Positions 32,432 to 41,925 of a stretch of 64,000 bases of DNA are shown here, one piece after another. How positions within the stretch are numbered: position 1 is the stretch's first letter; every line of letters starts with the position of its first letter. The notes beneath the pieces are model-generated. The model had not been told where the DNA came from. It was given only the letters and a program-made list of their open reading frames with translations, and ran no database searches. The stretch is from JACVRW01 sp963728155 (GTDB lineage Bacteria; Actinomycetota; Thermoleophilia; Solirubrobacterales; Thermoleophilaceae): contig CAVSJF010000007.1 of NCBI GenBank assembly GCA_963728155.1, positions 372,001 through 436,000 of the forward strand. Direction: 5' to 3'. The position numbers and the translations under genes are program-made.

Positions 32432-34828
32432 GGAGTCCGGACTCACCTCCGCCTCCACGGCGTCGGCGAACACGTCGACGGTCACGCGATCGCCGATGGC
32501 CAGCGCGGCCGGTACGCTCGCCAGCGCGACGTTTCGGCGCACGGTGAAGCCGTAGGCGCAGCTGCGCACTCGGCCCACGATCTCGCCGTCCCGGCGCACC
32601 GCCTCGCCGCCATAGATCGGCAGGTACTCGTCGTCGCCGATCGCCAACGTCCGCAGCCGGCGCTCCGGGTCGCGCGCACCTGGCTCCGCCAGGGCGGCGC
32701 GCCCGATGAAATCGCCCTTGTCCAGAGCGACGCAGAAGGCCAGCCCCGCTTCATACGGGGTGTCCGCTGCGGTCAGGTCGGTGCCCAGGTAGCGGTACCC
32801 CTTCTCGATGCGCAGCGATTCGAGGGCGCGGTAGCCGGCCGGCGTGATGCCGTCATCGGCGCCCGCCCGCACGAGCGCGTCCCATACCTGCACGGCCCAT
32901 TCGCGCGCGACGTAGAGCTCGTAGCCCAGCTCGCCGACATACGTGACCCGCTGCGCGAAGACGGGAGCGTGGGCGACCTTCAGCCGGCGGGCGTGCGAGA
33001 ACGGAAAGGCGGCGGTGGAGAGATCGGCGTCGGTCAGGCGCTTGAGCACATCGCGGCTGCGCGGGCCCCAGATCCCGATCACGGCCAGCTCGTCGCTCAC
33101 TTCGTCCAGCCGGACGGCGGGACCGCTCTCCTCGAGGTTGAGCCGCAGCCACCCGAGGTCGGCGTCCACGGCGGTCGCGCCGCTGATCACACGGAAGCGG
33201 TCCTCTTCGAGCCGGGTGATCGTGACGTCGCCGATGATCCCGCCGCCCTGGTCGAGCATCTGGGTGTAGACCACGCGGCCGATCTCGCGGCCGATGCGGT
33301 TGTCGCAGACGCGCTCGAGCAGGTCCAGCGCGCCGGGTCCGCTGACCTCGATCTTGCCGAAGGACGACAGGTCCATGATGCCCACGCGCTCGCGAACGGC
33401 AGCGTGCTCCGCAGAGGTGTGGTCGAACCAGGGCGGCCGTGTCCAGCCGAACTCACGCTGATCGGGGCCGGCACGCCGCCAGCGGGAGCCGGGCTCGAAG
33501 TGCTCTGCCCGCTCCCACCCGTTCTTGGTGCCGAACACGGCGCCGAGCTCCTGGAGTCGCCCGTGCAGCGCGCTTAGACGTCGCCCTCGGGCGGACTCCG
33601 CCACGTCGAACGGGTAGCGCAGCCGGTAGTAGTAGCTGTAGGCCTCGCGCGCCGACTCGCTCGCCACGACCGGGTCCCGGTAGAGGCGTCCAAAGCGCCA
33701 GGGCCGAAACGCGGTCACGTCGAGCTCAGCGCGGCCGTCGGTCATCCACTCGGCGAGCGCCCTCCCCATGCCGCCCGCGCCGCCGAAGCCGTTGAGCGAC
33801 AGCCCGGCCGCCACCCAGAGGCCGCGTACCCCGGGCATCGGGCCGAGGAGCGGATTGCCGTCCGGCGTCATCGCGTCGGGGTGGCACAGCAGCCGGATCA
33901 CCCCGGCGTTCTCGAGCAGGGGAAACCTGCGGATCGCGCCCTCGAGCAGCGGCGCGAAGCGCTCGATGTCCGACTCCACGGGGCGGGCGCCGTGGTCCCA
34001 GGGCACGCCGCTCCCCCAACGCGCGGGCGGATCGGCCTCGTAGCCGCCTATCAGCATGCCGCCGGCCTCGGCCTTCCCGTAGACGAGGTTGTCGGGATCG
34101 CGGAAGCAGGGAGCATCGCGGGGCAGCTCGTGACCGGCCACCGCCTCCATCGCCACGTGCTGGTGGTCAACCGGCACGGAGGCCAGGAACGCGCCCACCA
34201 TCGCGGCCAGCTGCGGACCCCAGATGCCGGCTGCGTTGACGACGCATGGAGTCTGAATCGACCCCGCGTCGGTGTGCACCTGGCGGATCTCGCGCCGCGA
34301 GCCGAGCTCGATCCCCGTCACCCTTCGGCGCAGCGCGAAGCGCACACCGAGCTCGCGAGCGGCATCGGCGACCGCGAGCGTGGCGATGTGCGGGTCGACG
34401 TAGCCGTCGTCCTCCATCCAGATCCCGCCGTGCAGCGACTGCGCCGAAGCCCATGGGAGGCGGTCGAGCACTTCTTCCGGAGTGAGTAGCTCCGCCTCCA
34501 AGCCGTTGGCGGCGGCGCGGCTGGCGGCGCGCCGCAGTTCGAGGAGGCTGTCGCGGCTCGACGCGATTCGCACGCTGCCGACCGCCTCGAACACCTCGAG
34601 CTCCCGATAGAGCTCGACGCTCTGCCGGCGAAAGCGCATCATGGTCGCCGATGGGTTGAACTGCGTGACCAGCCCAGCGGCATGATGGGTCGAGCCGCTT
34701 GTCAGCTCGCCCTTCTCCACCACCAGCACGTCGGTCCAGCCGGCCTGCGCGAGGTGATAGGCCGCGGAGCAGCCCATGATGCCCCCGCCGACGATGACGA
34801 CGTTCGCTTGCTCCACGGAGGCGGACAC
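32402..34828 (-). CDS. Dimethylglycine/sarcosine dehydrogenase-like FAD oxidoreductase with GcvT domain
   Basis: About 808 residues. The N-terminal DAO-type FAD domain has VVIVGGGIMGCSAAYHLAQA and STHHAAGLVTQFN, whose His is the site of covalent FAD linkage in DMGDH. The mid domain contains LLRH-type NGFGGAGGMGRALAEWM. The C-terminal GcvT (THF-binding) part has DLSSFGKIEVSGPGALDLLE and ALESLRIEKGYRYLGTDLTA, where folate takes the one-carbon unit. It likely oxidises dimethylglycine or sarcosine in choline/betaine degradation. GTG 34828 is one of three in-frame GTGs (34849, 34828, 34816) with no clear ribosome site. Confidence 0.93.
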   Translation of the reverse strand: MSASVEQANVVIVGGGIMGCSAAYHLAQAGWTDVLVVEKGELTSGSTHHAAGLVTQFNPSATMMRFRRQSVELYRELEVFEAVGSVRIASSRDSLLELRRAASRAAANGLEAELLTPEEVLDRLPWASAQSLHGGIWMEDDGYVDPHIATLAVADAARELGVRFALRRRVTGIELGSRREIRQVHTDAGSIQTPCVVNAAGIWGPQLAAMVGAFLASVPVDHQHVAMEAVAGHELPRDAPCFRDPDNLVYGKAEAGGMLIGGYEADPPARWGSGVPWDHGARPVESDIERFAPLLEGAIRRFPLLENAGVIRLLCHPDAMTPDGNPLLGPMPGVRGLWVAAGLSLNGFGGAGGMGRALAEWMTDGRAELDVTAFRPWRFGRLYRDPVVASESAREAYSYYYRLRYPFDVAESARGRRLSALHGRLQELGAVFGTKNGWERAEHFEPGSRWRRAGPDQREFGWTRPPWFDHTSAEHAAVRERVGIMDLSSFGKIEVSGPGALDLLERVCDNRIGREIGRVVYTQMLDQGGGIIGDVTITRLEEDRFRVISGATAVDADLGWLRLNLEESGPAVRLDEVSDELAVIGIWGPRSRDVLKRLTDADLSTAAFPFSHARRLKVAHAPVFAQRVTYVGELGYELYVAREWAVQVWDALVRAGADDGITPAGYRALESLRIEKGYRYLGTDLTAADTPYEAGLAFCVALDKGDFIGRAALAEPGARDPERRLRTLAIGDDEYLPIYGGEAVRRDGEIVGRVRSCAYGFTVRRNVALASVPAALAIGDRVTVDVFADAVEAEVSPDSLVRPLDVLE

Positions 34829-34859
34829 TATGAGGTCGGAAGGTGGCACGATTGGCCGC

Positions 34860-36020
34860 GTGACCGGATCCGGCGACAGCGCTCCTCTCGGCCCTCAGCG
34901 CAGCGCGTACGCCGTTCCTGACGATGTCGCGTACTTCAACACCGCGAACCTGGCTCTGCATCTGCACGCCGTGCGGGCTGCCGGCGAGGCGGCGCTCGAG
35001 CGTCGCGGCCGACCTTGGTCGATCGGCCCCGATGACTGGTTCAGCGACGTCGAGCGCCTTCGGACGCTCTTCGGGGGGATGCTCGGGGAAGATGGCGAGG
35101 GCGTCGCGATCATCCCGGCGACGAGCTACGGATTCGCGGTCGCCACCCGCAACCTGCCTCTCGAGCGCGGCCAGCGGGTCCTCGTCCTGGCCGACGAATA
35201 CCCATCGGGCATCTACGCGTGGCGATCGAGCTGCCGCACCGCAGGCGCAGAGATCCTCACGGTCGAGCGTGGACACGGCCAGACCTGGACCGATGCCGTC
35301 CTGGACGCGCTCGACGACACCGTCGCGATCGTCAGCGTGCCAAACGTCCACTGGACCGACGGCGCTCTCGTAGACCTCGAGGCTGTTGCCGCTCGCGCCC
35401 ACGAAGTTCGCGCGCGGCTGGTCATCGACGGCAGTCAGTCGATCGGGGCGATGCCGCTCGACGTGGCGGCGCTGCGCCCCGACTTCGTCTTCTCGGTTGG
35501 CTACAAGTGGCTGCTCGGCCCATTCGGCGTCTCCTACATGTGGGTCGCCGGCGAACACCGTGACGGGGAGCCGATCGAGGAGAACTGGATCCTGCGTGCC
35601 GGCTCCGAGGATTTCGCACGGCTCGTCGACTACCGCGACGAATACCAGCCGGGCGCGCGGCGCTTCGACGTGGGGCAGCGAACTCAGTTCGAGCTCCTGC
35701 CGATGGCCATTGCGGCGCTGGAGCAACTGACGGAATGGCAGATCCCGCGCGTCGCCGCCACTCTCGCCACGTACACCGGGGGCATGGCCGATCGCGCCGA
35801 TCGAATCGGCCTCGGGCCGCTTCCCGCCGATCAGCGCGGCCCACACATACTTGGCGTCCAGCTCCCGCCCGACGCCCGCGAGCGAATCCTCCCGGAGCTC
35901 GCGCAAACCGGCTGCTACGCCGCTGTCCGCGGCGGGTCGCTCCGCCTCTCCCCACACCTGCACGTCTCCGATGAGGACGTCGAGCGGCTGTTCACGGCGC
36001 TGGAAGCGATAGCCACGTGA
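34860..36020 (+). CDS. Class V aminotransferase (PLP-dependent)
   Basis: About 386 residues from GTG 34860. The PLP-binding lysine lies in FVFSVGYKWLLGPFGVSYMW, the class V block. Earlier motifs are YFNTANLALHLHAVRAAGE (N-terminal), IIPATSYGFAVATRNLPLER and VIDGSQSIGAMPLDVAALRP (the cofactor Asp/His region). It resembles kynureninase/isopenicillin-N-epimerase-like enzymes, and its substrate is not readable. An upstream ATG at 34830 would overlap the divergent gene. It is coupled to the SnoaL-like gene by GTGA. Confidence 0.88.
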   Translation: MTGSGDSAPLGPQRSAYAVPDDVAYFNTANLALHLHAVRAAGEAALERRGRPWSIGPDDWFSDVERLRTLFGGMLGEDGEGVAIIPATSYGFAVATRNLPLERGQRVLVLADEYPSGIYAWRSSCRTAGAEILTVERGHGQTWTDAVLDALDDTVAIVSVPNVHWTDGALVDLEAVAARAHEVRARLVIDGSQSIGAMPLDVAALRPDFVFSVGYKWLLGPFGVSYMWVAGEHRDGEPIEENWILRAGSEDFARLVDYRDEYQPGARRFDVGQRTQFELLPMAIAALEQLTEWQIPRVAATLATYTGGMADRADRIGLGPLPADQRGPHILGVQLPPDARERILPELAQTGCYAAVRGGSLRLSPHLHVSDEDVERLFTALEAIAT

Positions 36021-36415
36021 GCGATCAGTCGGTGCTTCGCGAGAAGGTGCGGTTGTATTTCGACACGCCCGGCGGCGATGTCGAGCACGCCTCAGAGCTC
36101 TATCACGACGATGCGGTCGTTGAGTTCCCGCAGTCGGGTGAGCGGTTTGAGGGGCGCTCGAACTTCACCGAGTGGCGGCGCCGGTATCCCGCGATGGTCA
36201 GCTATCGGCTTAGACGCGTCACCGTGCGCGACAGCCTCGTGGTCGTCGAGCTCGCCGCCAGCTACGACGGTGGGCCGACGATGTACGGCGTGGCGCTGCT
36301 GGACTTCAGGGGCGAGAAGATCGAGCGCGAGCGGATCTACGTGATGGAGGGCTGGGAGGCACCGGAGTGGCGAAGCCCCTGGCGGTCCGCGACGCCCGCC
36401 GACCCGCCCGGCTAG
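36017..36415 (+). CDS. SnoaL-like / NTF2-fold protein
   Basis: A 132-residue NTF2-fold protein starting at GTG 36017, overlapping the aminotransferase stop. Motifs are EKVRLYFDTPGGDVEHASEL then DDAVVEFPQSGERFEGRSNF and a strand ending YVMEGWEAPEWRSPW, typical of SnoaL_2 polyketide-cyclase-like proteins. Translational coupling suggests action on the aminotransferase's substrate. Its stop overlaps the convergent NmrA-like gene by 4 bases. Confidence 0.8.
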   Translation: MSDQSVLREKVRLYFDTPGGDVEHASELYHDDAVVEFPQSGERFEGRSNFTEWRRRYPAMVSYRLRRVTVRDSLVVVELAASYDGGPTMYGVALLDFRGEKIERERIYVMEGWEAPEWRSPWRSATPADPPG

Positions 36416-37188
36416 GCCGCCGCCAGCCAATCTTCGAAGCTGGGTCCCGCGAGCTTCGCGCCTGGGTTCGGCAGCGCGGCGCCCTCTGCATAGGCCGCAG
36501 CGTCCGGGTCGCCGGGCTTAAAAGAACGGCCCTCGCGGATCTCGATCGAGTCACCTCGGCCGGCGAAGAGCACGGCGGCCATGGCGGCGAGACGCTCCTC
36601 GCGCGGCCCGGCTACCTCGGTGATCCTGCCGTTCTCGATCTCCGGCTCCTCGGCCGCATCGGCGAGGGTTTCGGCCACGACGCGGGCGGCCACCAGCTGC
36701 GTTCGCATCTCGGGCAGGTAGGCGACGCCGTCCTGGATCATCCACCCGACCAGCTGATCGACGAACTCGTGGAACTGGGCCGCGCGGACGATCCGCACCG
36801 GGAGCGGGCCCTCGAGCAGCGTCTGCTCCTGCGCGACCTTCGCCGCGTTGTAGCCGCCCTGGAACTTGTCGATGCCGATGATCGACACGACGACGATCCG
36901 CTTCGCCCCGGCTGCGGCGCCGGCGCGCTGCAGGTTCCGCGCCGAGGCGGTGAAGAACGCGGTCGCCTCATCCTGGTCGGGCGAGGGCCCGGTGGCCGCA
37001 TCGACGATGACCGCGACCCCGGCGAGCGCTTCGTCGAGACCCTCGCCGCTGACCACGTCGACACCCACCGAGCGCGCGATCGGGACCACATCGTGTCCGC
37101 GCTGCTCGAGGATCTCGACGAGTGGCGATCCGGCCCGGCCGGTGGCTCCCGTGACGGCGATCCTCTGGCTTCTGTTGTCGATCTGCAT
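36412..37188 (-). CDS. NmrA-like/NAD(P)H-binding SDR family protein
   Basis: A 258-residue atypical short-chain dehydrogenase with the N-terminal nucleotide motif IAVTGATGRAGSPLVEILEQ (TGATGxxG). IVVVSIIGIDKFQGGYNAAK holds the YxxxK-like pair (YNAAK). C-terminal EVAGPREERLAAMAAVLF and FEDWL are typical of the NmrA/SDR_a5 group. Such proteins are reductases or redox sensors. The start at 37188 (ATG) faces the PolX-like gene. Confidence 0.87.
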   Translation of the reverse strand: MQIDNRSQRIAVTGATGRAGSPLVEILEQRGHDVVPIARSVGVDVVSGEGLDEALAGVAVIVDAATGPSPDQDEATAFFTASARNLQRAGAAAGAKRIVVVSIIGIDKFQGGYNAAKVAQEQTLLEGPLPVRIVRAAQFHEFVDQLVGWMIQDGVAYLPEMRTQLVAARVVAETLADAAEEPEIENGRITEVAGPREERLAAMAAVLFAGRGDSIEIREGRSFKPGDPDAAAYAEGAALPNPGAKLAGPSFEDWLAAA

Positions 37189-37252
37189 AGTTCATCCTTT
37201 CGAGCGTCGGCCCCCCTCACACTTGAGACGAATGGCAAGAGGTCGTTTCGAC

Positions 37253-38873
37253 ATGGACAACGTCGGGATCGCCGACCGGCTGGAGGCGTTCGCCACGCTG
37301 CTGGAGCTCGCCGAGGCGAATCCGTACAGCGCCCGAGCATACCGGCGGGCCGCGGAGCACGATCCGCGCTGCGCCGGTACCCGTGGCGGACCTCGTGAGC
37401 ACGGGCCGGGTGCGGCAGCTGCGAGGAATCGGCCGCGGGATCGAGGCGCGGTTGCGCGAGCTCGTCGAGACCGGGGAGGTCGACGAGCTGGCCGAGCTGG
37501 AGCGGGAGCTGGCGCCCGGGCTGGTCGGCCTCGGTCGCTATCTCGGTCTGAGCGCGCGCCGCTCGGTCGAGATCGCGCGGGCGCTCGGCGTGCGCACGCC
37601 AGAGGAGTTTCGCGACGCGGTGGCGGCGGGGCGGCTGCGCTCAGTGAAGGGCATCGGGCCGAAGACCGAGGAACAGGTCCGCGCGGCGCTCGCGCGCGAG
37701 TCCGAGCCCCAGGCACCGCAGGCTCTCCTGCTCCCGCCTGCGCGGGAGCTGTGAGCGCCATCGCGCACGCGCTCGGCGGGGAGGCGGCGGGTGACCCGCG
37801 GCGCTGGCGCGACGCCTGCGAGACGCTGAGCGTCGTCTGCGCGGCGGCGGACCCGTCCGCGGTCCTCGCGCGCTTCGCCGAGCTGCCGCAGATCGTTGCG
37901 CTGATCGAGGGGGAGGAGCGGCGCGCGGTAGGGCTGACGATCGAGGGCGTGCCCGTGGAGCTCCTCGTCGCGGAGCCCGGGGAGTTCGGCACCGCGCTCG
38001 TGCGCGCGACAGGAGCGCCGGCGTACGTCGATGCGCTCGAGCCGCTGCCCGCGGCAGCTGACGAGGAGGCGGTCTACCGCGCGCTCGGAATCCCCCGGTG
38101 CCCGCCCGAGCTACGCGAGGAGCCGTTTCGCGGCACGGCGCCTGCGCTCGTCGAGCTGGGCGACATCCGTGGCGACCTGCACTGCCACACGACGTGGTCA
38201 GACGGGCGCGCCTCCGTCGAGGAGATGGGCCGCGCCGCCCGCGACCGCGGCTACGAGTACATCGCCATCTGCGACCACACCCCGGCGGTCGGCGCCGTGC
38301 CCGGGCTCAGCGCCGAAGACGTCCGCCGGCAGGCCGACGAGATCGCGGCGGCAAACGAGCAACTCGCGACGGAGTGCGCCCTTCCGGGTGCTGCGCGGCA
38401 TCGAGTGCGACATCCTCGCCGACGGCCGGCTCGACCTTCCCGACGACGTGCTCGCGGAGCTCGATTGGGTGCAGGCGAGCGTCCACGGCGGCCAGCGGAT
38501 GCCGCGGCGGGAGATGACCAAGCGCGTGGAGGAGGCGCTTCGCAATCCCCACGTCCGGTGCCTCAGCCATCCCACCGGCCGGCTGATGGGCCGCCGCCCT
38601 GAGAACGCCGTCGATCTCGAACGCGTCTACGAGGTCGCTCTGGAGACTGGCGTCGCCCTGGAGGTCAATGGTCTCGCCCCCCGCCTGGACCTCAGCGGCG
38701 AGCACGTGCGCGAGGCGATCCGCGCAGGCGTGCAAATCGTCTGCTCGACCGACGCCCACTCGGTGGCCGGCCTGGGAAACATGGAGCTCTCGGTGCGGAC
38801 CGCTCGCCGCGGCTGGGCGACGGCCGGCGACATCCTCAACACCCGGCCGGTCAGGCCGCCCACGCCCGGCTAG
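37253..38873 (+). pseudogene. PolX-like protein (HhH, degenerate polymerase, PHP), frameshifted three times
   Basis: Assembled across frames: the 8-kDa/HhH start (GIADRLEAFATLLELAEANP), the fingers region (LVSTGRVRQLRGIGRGIEAR, RSVKGIGPKTEEQVRA), a polymerase-palm-like segment and a C-terminal PHP exonuclease domain (DLHCHTTWSDG, AICDHTP, DILADGRLDLPDD and STDAHSVAGLGNM). In the palm, the usual GSxRRGRETVGDIDxL is DPRRWRDACETLSVV, so the two catalytic Asp are missing, while the PHP motifs look intact. Frameshifts lie near 37352, 37752 and 38385. Length (about 540 aa) fits PolX. The start could also be ATG 37232. Confidence 0.8.
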
Positions 38874-40008
38874 CGGTTCGGCGTCCGCGCGCCTCCACCT
38901 CGGGCAACCGGCGCAGCTCGCGCAGCAGCGTCGTCAGGTCACGCGCGCCGCTGAGCGCGTCGAGCTCGCCCAGGACCGCCCGCATTCCGCGGGTCACGGG
39001 CCGGTAGGCGGGATCGCAGGCCAGTGGCGACCACCACACCAGGCGGTGCCCGAGCCGGGCGAGCCTGCGCGCGGCGTCGCGCATCGCGGAGGGGTCCCCG
39101 CGCTCCAGGCCGTCGGACAGCACGATGATCAGCGCGCCGCGGGTGAGCGCGAGGAAGCGCCCGTCGGCGAGCAGCTCCTGCAACGCGACGCCGATGCGTG
39201 TGCCCCCGTCCGCATCCAGGACAGCGTCCGAGAGCGCTTCCAGCGCGCGGTCGACGTCCGGGGTGTCGAGCGCGGGCGTCACGCGCGTCAGGCGCGTGCC
39301 GAAGGTGAACGCCTCGGCGCGCTCGGTGCCGCGCACCACCTCGTGGGCGAACCGAAGCAGGTCGGGCGTGTGGGCCCTCTGCGAGGCCGACACGTCGATG
39401 AGCAGGAGCACGCGGCGGGCGCGCGCCGGGCGCCGCCGCCACGCCAGGTGCAGCACCTCGCCGCCGGTGCGGTTGGCGGCGTGCAGGACACGCTGCAGGT
39501 CGAGCTTTCCACCGCGCCGGGCGGGCAGCGGACGGCGCGCACGACAGGCCGGCATCGCGGCCGGGACCGCTGCCGCGATCTCGCGCAGCGTCTCGCGCTC
39601 CTCGTCGCTTGCCGGCGCGAAGGCGCGCGTTCCCGTGCTCTCGAGCGGACTGGCGGCGAGCCCGGACCCCTCCTTGGGCTCCAGCGCCGCCATCTCGCCG
39701 TCGTCGCCACCCTGAGGAGCCGCCGTCTCCCCCTCCGCCTCGGGCGGGATCTGGAGCGGCTCCTCGAGAACCAGCCGGCCGCCGCGAAAGAACGCGTCGA
39801 AGACGGTGTCGAACAGCGCGAAGTCCTCCGAGGAGGTCGCCAGCGTGATGCGGCCACGCCAGTACAGCGCCTCCACGTCATCCGGCGGCGACGCGGTCAG
39901 CGCCAGCAGGAAGTCGGCCTGCTTGGTGGCGGGGACGGTGAGCCCACACTCGTTGAGCGCGCGCAAGAAGGCGAGCAGGTGCTCGCGCGTCCGCGTCGCC
40001 GCGGTCAC
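38851..40008 (-). CDS. VWA-domain protein (CoxE-like) of the molybdenum hydroxylase maturation system
   Basis: A 385-residue protein starting at GTG 40008 (overlapping the AAA gene stop by GTGA). The C-terminal von Willebrand A domain has the MIDAS motif DVSASQ, then TFGTRLTRVTPALDTPDVDR and IIVLSDGLERGDPSAMRDAA. The N-terminal helical region and RRPLPARRGGKLDLQRVLHA fit CoxE-type proteins. With the MoxR ATPase it forms a two-component AAA/VWA chaperone that inserts copper, sulfur or metal cofactors in CO dehydrogenase-type enzymes. It overlaps the PolX-like end by 23 bases. Confidence 0.88.
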   Translation of the reverse strand: MTAATRTREHLLAFLRALNECGLTVPATKQADFLLALTASPPDDVEALYWRGRITLATSSEDFALFDTVFDAFFRGGRLVLEEPLQIPPEAEGETAAPQGGDDGEMAALEPKEGSGLAASPLESTGTRAFAPASDEERETLREIAAAVPAAMPACRARRPLPARRGGKLDLQRVLHAANRTGGEVLHLAWRRRPARARRVLLLIDVSASQRAHTPDLLRFAHEVVRGTERAEAFTFGTRLTRVTPALDTPDVDRALEALSDAVLDADGGTRIGVALQELLADGRFLALTRGALIIVLSDGLERGDPSAMRDAARRLARLGHRLVWWSPLACDPAYRPVTRGMRAVLGELDALSGARDLTTLLRELRRLPEVEARGRRTASRAWAA

Positions 40009-40901
40009 GCGCGCAGGCTCGGGTCGAACAGCTCCGGCCGGCCCGTCACGCGCTCCACGTCCTCCTGCTCCTTGAGCAGGAGGCCGAGCGACCGCCGCAG
40101 CGCCTCCGGCCACGGCGCGCCCTCGTCGGCCAGCGTCCGCGCCCCGAGCGCCCAGTCGATCGTCTCCGCGATGCCAGGCCGCTTGAGCAGCTTCTCCGCG
40201 CGCACGCGCGCGATGGCGTCCACGAGTGAGGCGGCGGCCGCCTCGTCGAGTCCGGGCGCGTGCGCGCGCAGGATCGCGCGCTCACGCTCGGCGTCCGGGA
40301 ACTCGATCCAGTGATAGAGACAGCGGCGCTTGAGCGCGTCGTGTAACTCGCGTGTCCGGTTGGAGGTGAGCACGACGATGGGCGGCTGCACCGCGCGCAC
40401 CGTCCCGAGCTCCGGAATGGTGATCTGGAAGTCCGACAGGAACTCGAGCAGGAAGGCCTCGAACTCCGAATCGGACCGGTCCACCTCGTCGATCAGGAGC
40501 ACCGCCCCGGACGCGGCGCGAACCGCGCGCAGCAGCGGGCGCTCGAGCAGGAACCGCTCGTCGTAGAGGTCGCCGACGTCGCGGCCCTGTGCTTCGGCCA
40601 CCCGCACGTGGAGCAGCTGCTTGGGGTGGTCCCACTCGTACAACGCCTGGCTCATGTCCAGACCCTCGTAGCACTGCAGCCGGATCAGCTCGCGCCCGAG
40701 GACGTCGGCCAAGACCTTGGCCACCTGGGTCTTGCCGACCCCCGGCTCTCCCTCGAGCGCCAGTGGCCGGCCGAGGACCAGCGCCAGGTGGATGGCCGTG
40801 GAGAGGCCGTCATCCGCGTAGTAGTGGTGCTCGGCCAGCCGGCGGCCCAGCTCCGGGACCGAGCACGCGCCGAGGTCGGTGGCGTAGGGCTGGGCGACCA
40901 C
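40005..40901 (-). CDS. MoxR-family AAA ATPase (CoxD-like)
   Basis: A 298-residue MoxR/CoxD ATPase. Walker A is EGEPGVGKTQVAKVL (about residues 43-57), Walker B is AVLLIDEVDR, and sensor 1 is VVLTSNRTREL, with the arginine-finger block KRRCLYHWIEFPD. GTG 40901 is chosen since the frame upstream runs inside the hydroxylase gene and since VAQPYATDLGACSVPELG gives a normal start. It acts with the VWA protein on hydroxylase cofactor maturation. The stop overlaps the VWA start; the gap to the upstream hydroxylase gene is 2 bases. Confidence 0.93.
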   Translation of the reverse strand: MVAQPYATDLGACSVPELGRRLAEHHYYADDGLSTAIHLALVLGRPLALEGEPGVGKTQVAKVLADVLGRELIRLQCYEGLDMSQALYEWDHPKQLLHVRVAEAQGRDVGDLYDERFLLERPLLRAVRAASGAVLLIDEVDRSDSEFEAFLLEFLSDFQITIPELGTVRAVQPPIVVLTSNRTRELHDALKRRCLYHWIEFPDAERERAILRAHAPGLDEAAAASLVDAIARVRAEKLLKRPGIAETIDWALGARTLADEGAPWPEALRRSLGLLLKEQEDVERVTGRPELFDPSLRA

Positions 40902-40903
40902 GG

Positions 40904-41923
40904 TCAGGTCTGCGAGGGCGCCTCCGCGCGCGCCGCGTCGAGGGCGCGCAGCACGCGCTCGGGCGTGAAGGGCATCGCGGTGAGGCGCGCCCCGCAGGCG
41001 TCGAAGACCGCGTTCGCCAGCGCGGGGATCGGCGCGTTCGCGGTCATCTCGCCGATGCCCTTGGCCCCGTAGGGCCCGTCGGCGGACGGGCGCTCGATGA
41101 TGATGCTCTCCATCCGGGCGTTGTCGGCAGGGCCGGGCATCAGGTACTCGCTGAAGTCCTCCGGGCCGTGCCGGCGATCCGGGTAGTAGGGCTCGGTCGC
41201 CTCGAAGAGCGCGTGCGAGATTCCCATCCACGCGCCGCCCTCGATCTGCTGGGTGGCCATCGCCGGGTTGAGCGCCCGGCCGACCTCGTAGACGTTGTAC
41301 ATGGCGAGCACGTCGATGATTCCGGTCTCGTCGTCGACCTCGACCTCGGCGACCGTGCACGCGTGTGCCTGGCACGAGTCGGGGTCCATCTCGCCCGTCT
41401 CGGGCACGGGCTCGCTCTTCTCCTTTAAAAAGATGCCGCGCCCGGCGATCGTCCTACCGTGCTTGAAGTGAGCGGCGAGGGCGAGGTCGACGATGTGGAT
41501 TTTCTTGTCCTCGGAGCCCTTGAGCTTGATGTGGCCCGTGCCGTCGGTCTCGAGATCGTCCGGGTCGACCTCGAGCTCGTCGGCCGCCACCTGCAGCATC
41601 ACCTCGCGCGCCTCGCGCGCGGCCATGATCACGGCGTTGCCCACGCGGTGGGTGCCACGGCTGGCGAAGGTGCCCATGCAATGAGGGCCGGTGTCGGTGT
41701 CCGCGGTGTCGACCAGCACGTTGTCGTACGGAAGCCCGAGCGTCTCGGCTGCGCACTGGCGCGCGATCGTCTTGATGCCCTGGCCGAGGTCGACCGAGGA
41801 GAGCGTGACCACGAAGGTTCCCGTGGTGGTGGAGTGAATCAGCGCCTGGGAGGGATCGCCGCCCAGGTTCATGCCGGTCGGGTAGTTGACGGCTGCCATG
41901 CCGCGGCCGCGGAGCTTCGCCAT
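40904..41923 (-). CDS. Xanthine dehydrogenase family, molybdopterin subunit, C-terminal half
   Basis: A 339-residue protein equal to the second half of an XdhB/CoxL-type Mo subunit. It begins MAKLRGRGMAAVNYPTGMN, has DLGQGIKTIARQCAAETLGL and CMGTFASRGTHRVGNAVIMA, and ends near the catalytic-Glu block YGAKGIGEMTANAPIPALAN. It follows the 461-residue N-terminal half after 2 bases with its own ATG, so the Mo subunit is made as two chains. Nicotinate dehydrogenase of Eubacterium barkeri is a known precedent for such a split. The substrate is unknown. Confidence 0.9.
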   Translation of the reverse strand: MAKLRGRGMAAVNYPTGMNLGGDPSQALIHSTTTGTFVVTLSSVDLGQGIKTIARQCAAETLGLPYDNVLVDTADTDTGPHCMGTFASRGTHRVGNAVIMAAREAREVMLQVAADELEVDPDDLETDGTGHIKLKGSEDKKIHIVDLALAAHFKHGRTIAGRGIFLKEKSEPVPETGEMDPDSCQAHACTVAEVEVDDETGIIDVLAMYNVYEVGRALNPAMATQQIEGGAWMGISHALFEATEPYYPDRRHGPEDFSEYLMPGPADNARMESIIIERPSADGPYGAKGIGEMTANAPIPALANAVFDACGARLTAMPFTPERVLRALDAARAEAPSQT

Positions 41924-41925
41924 GG

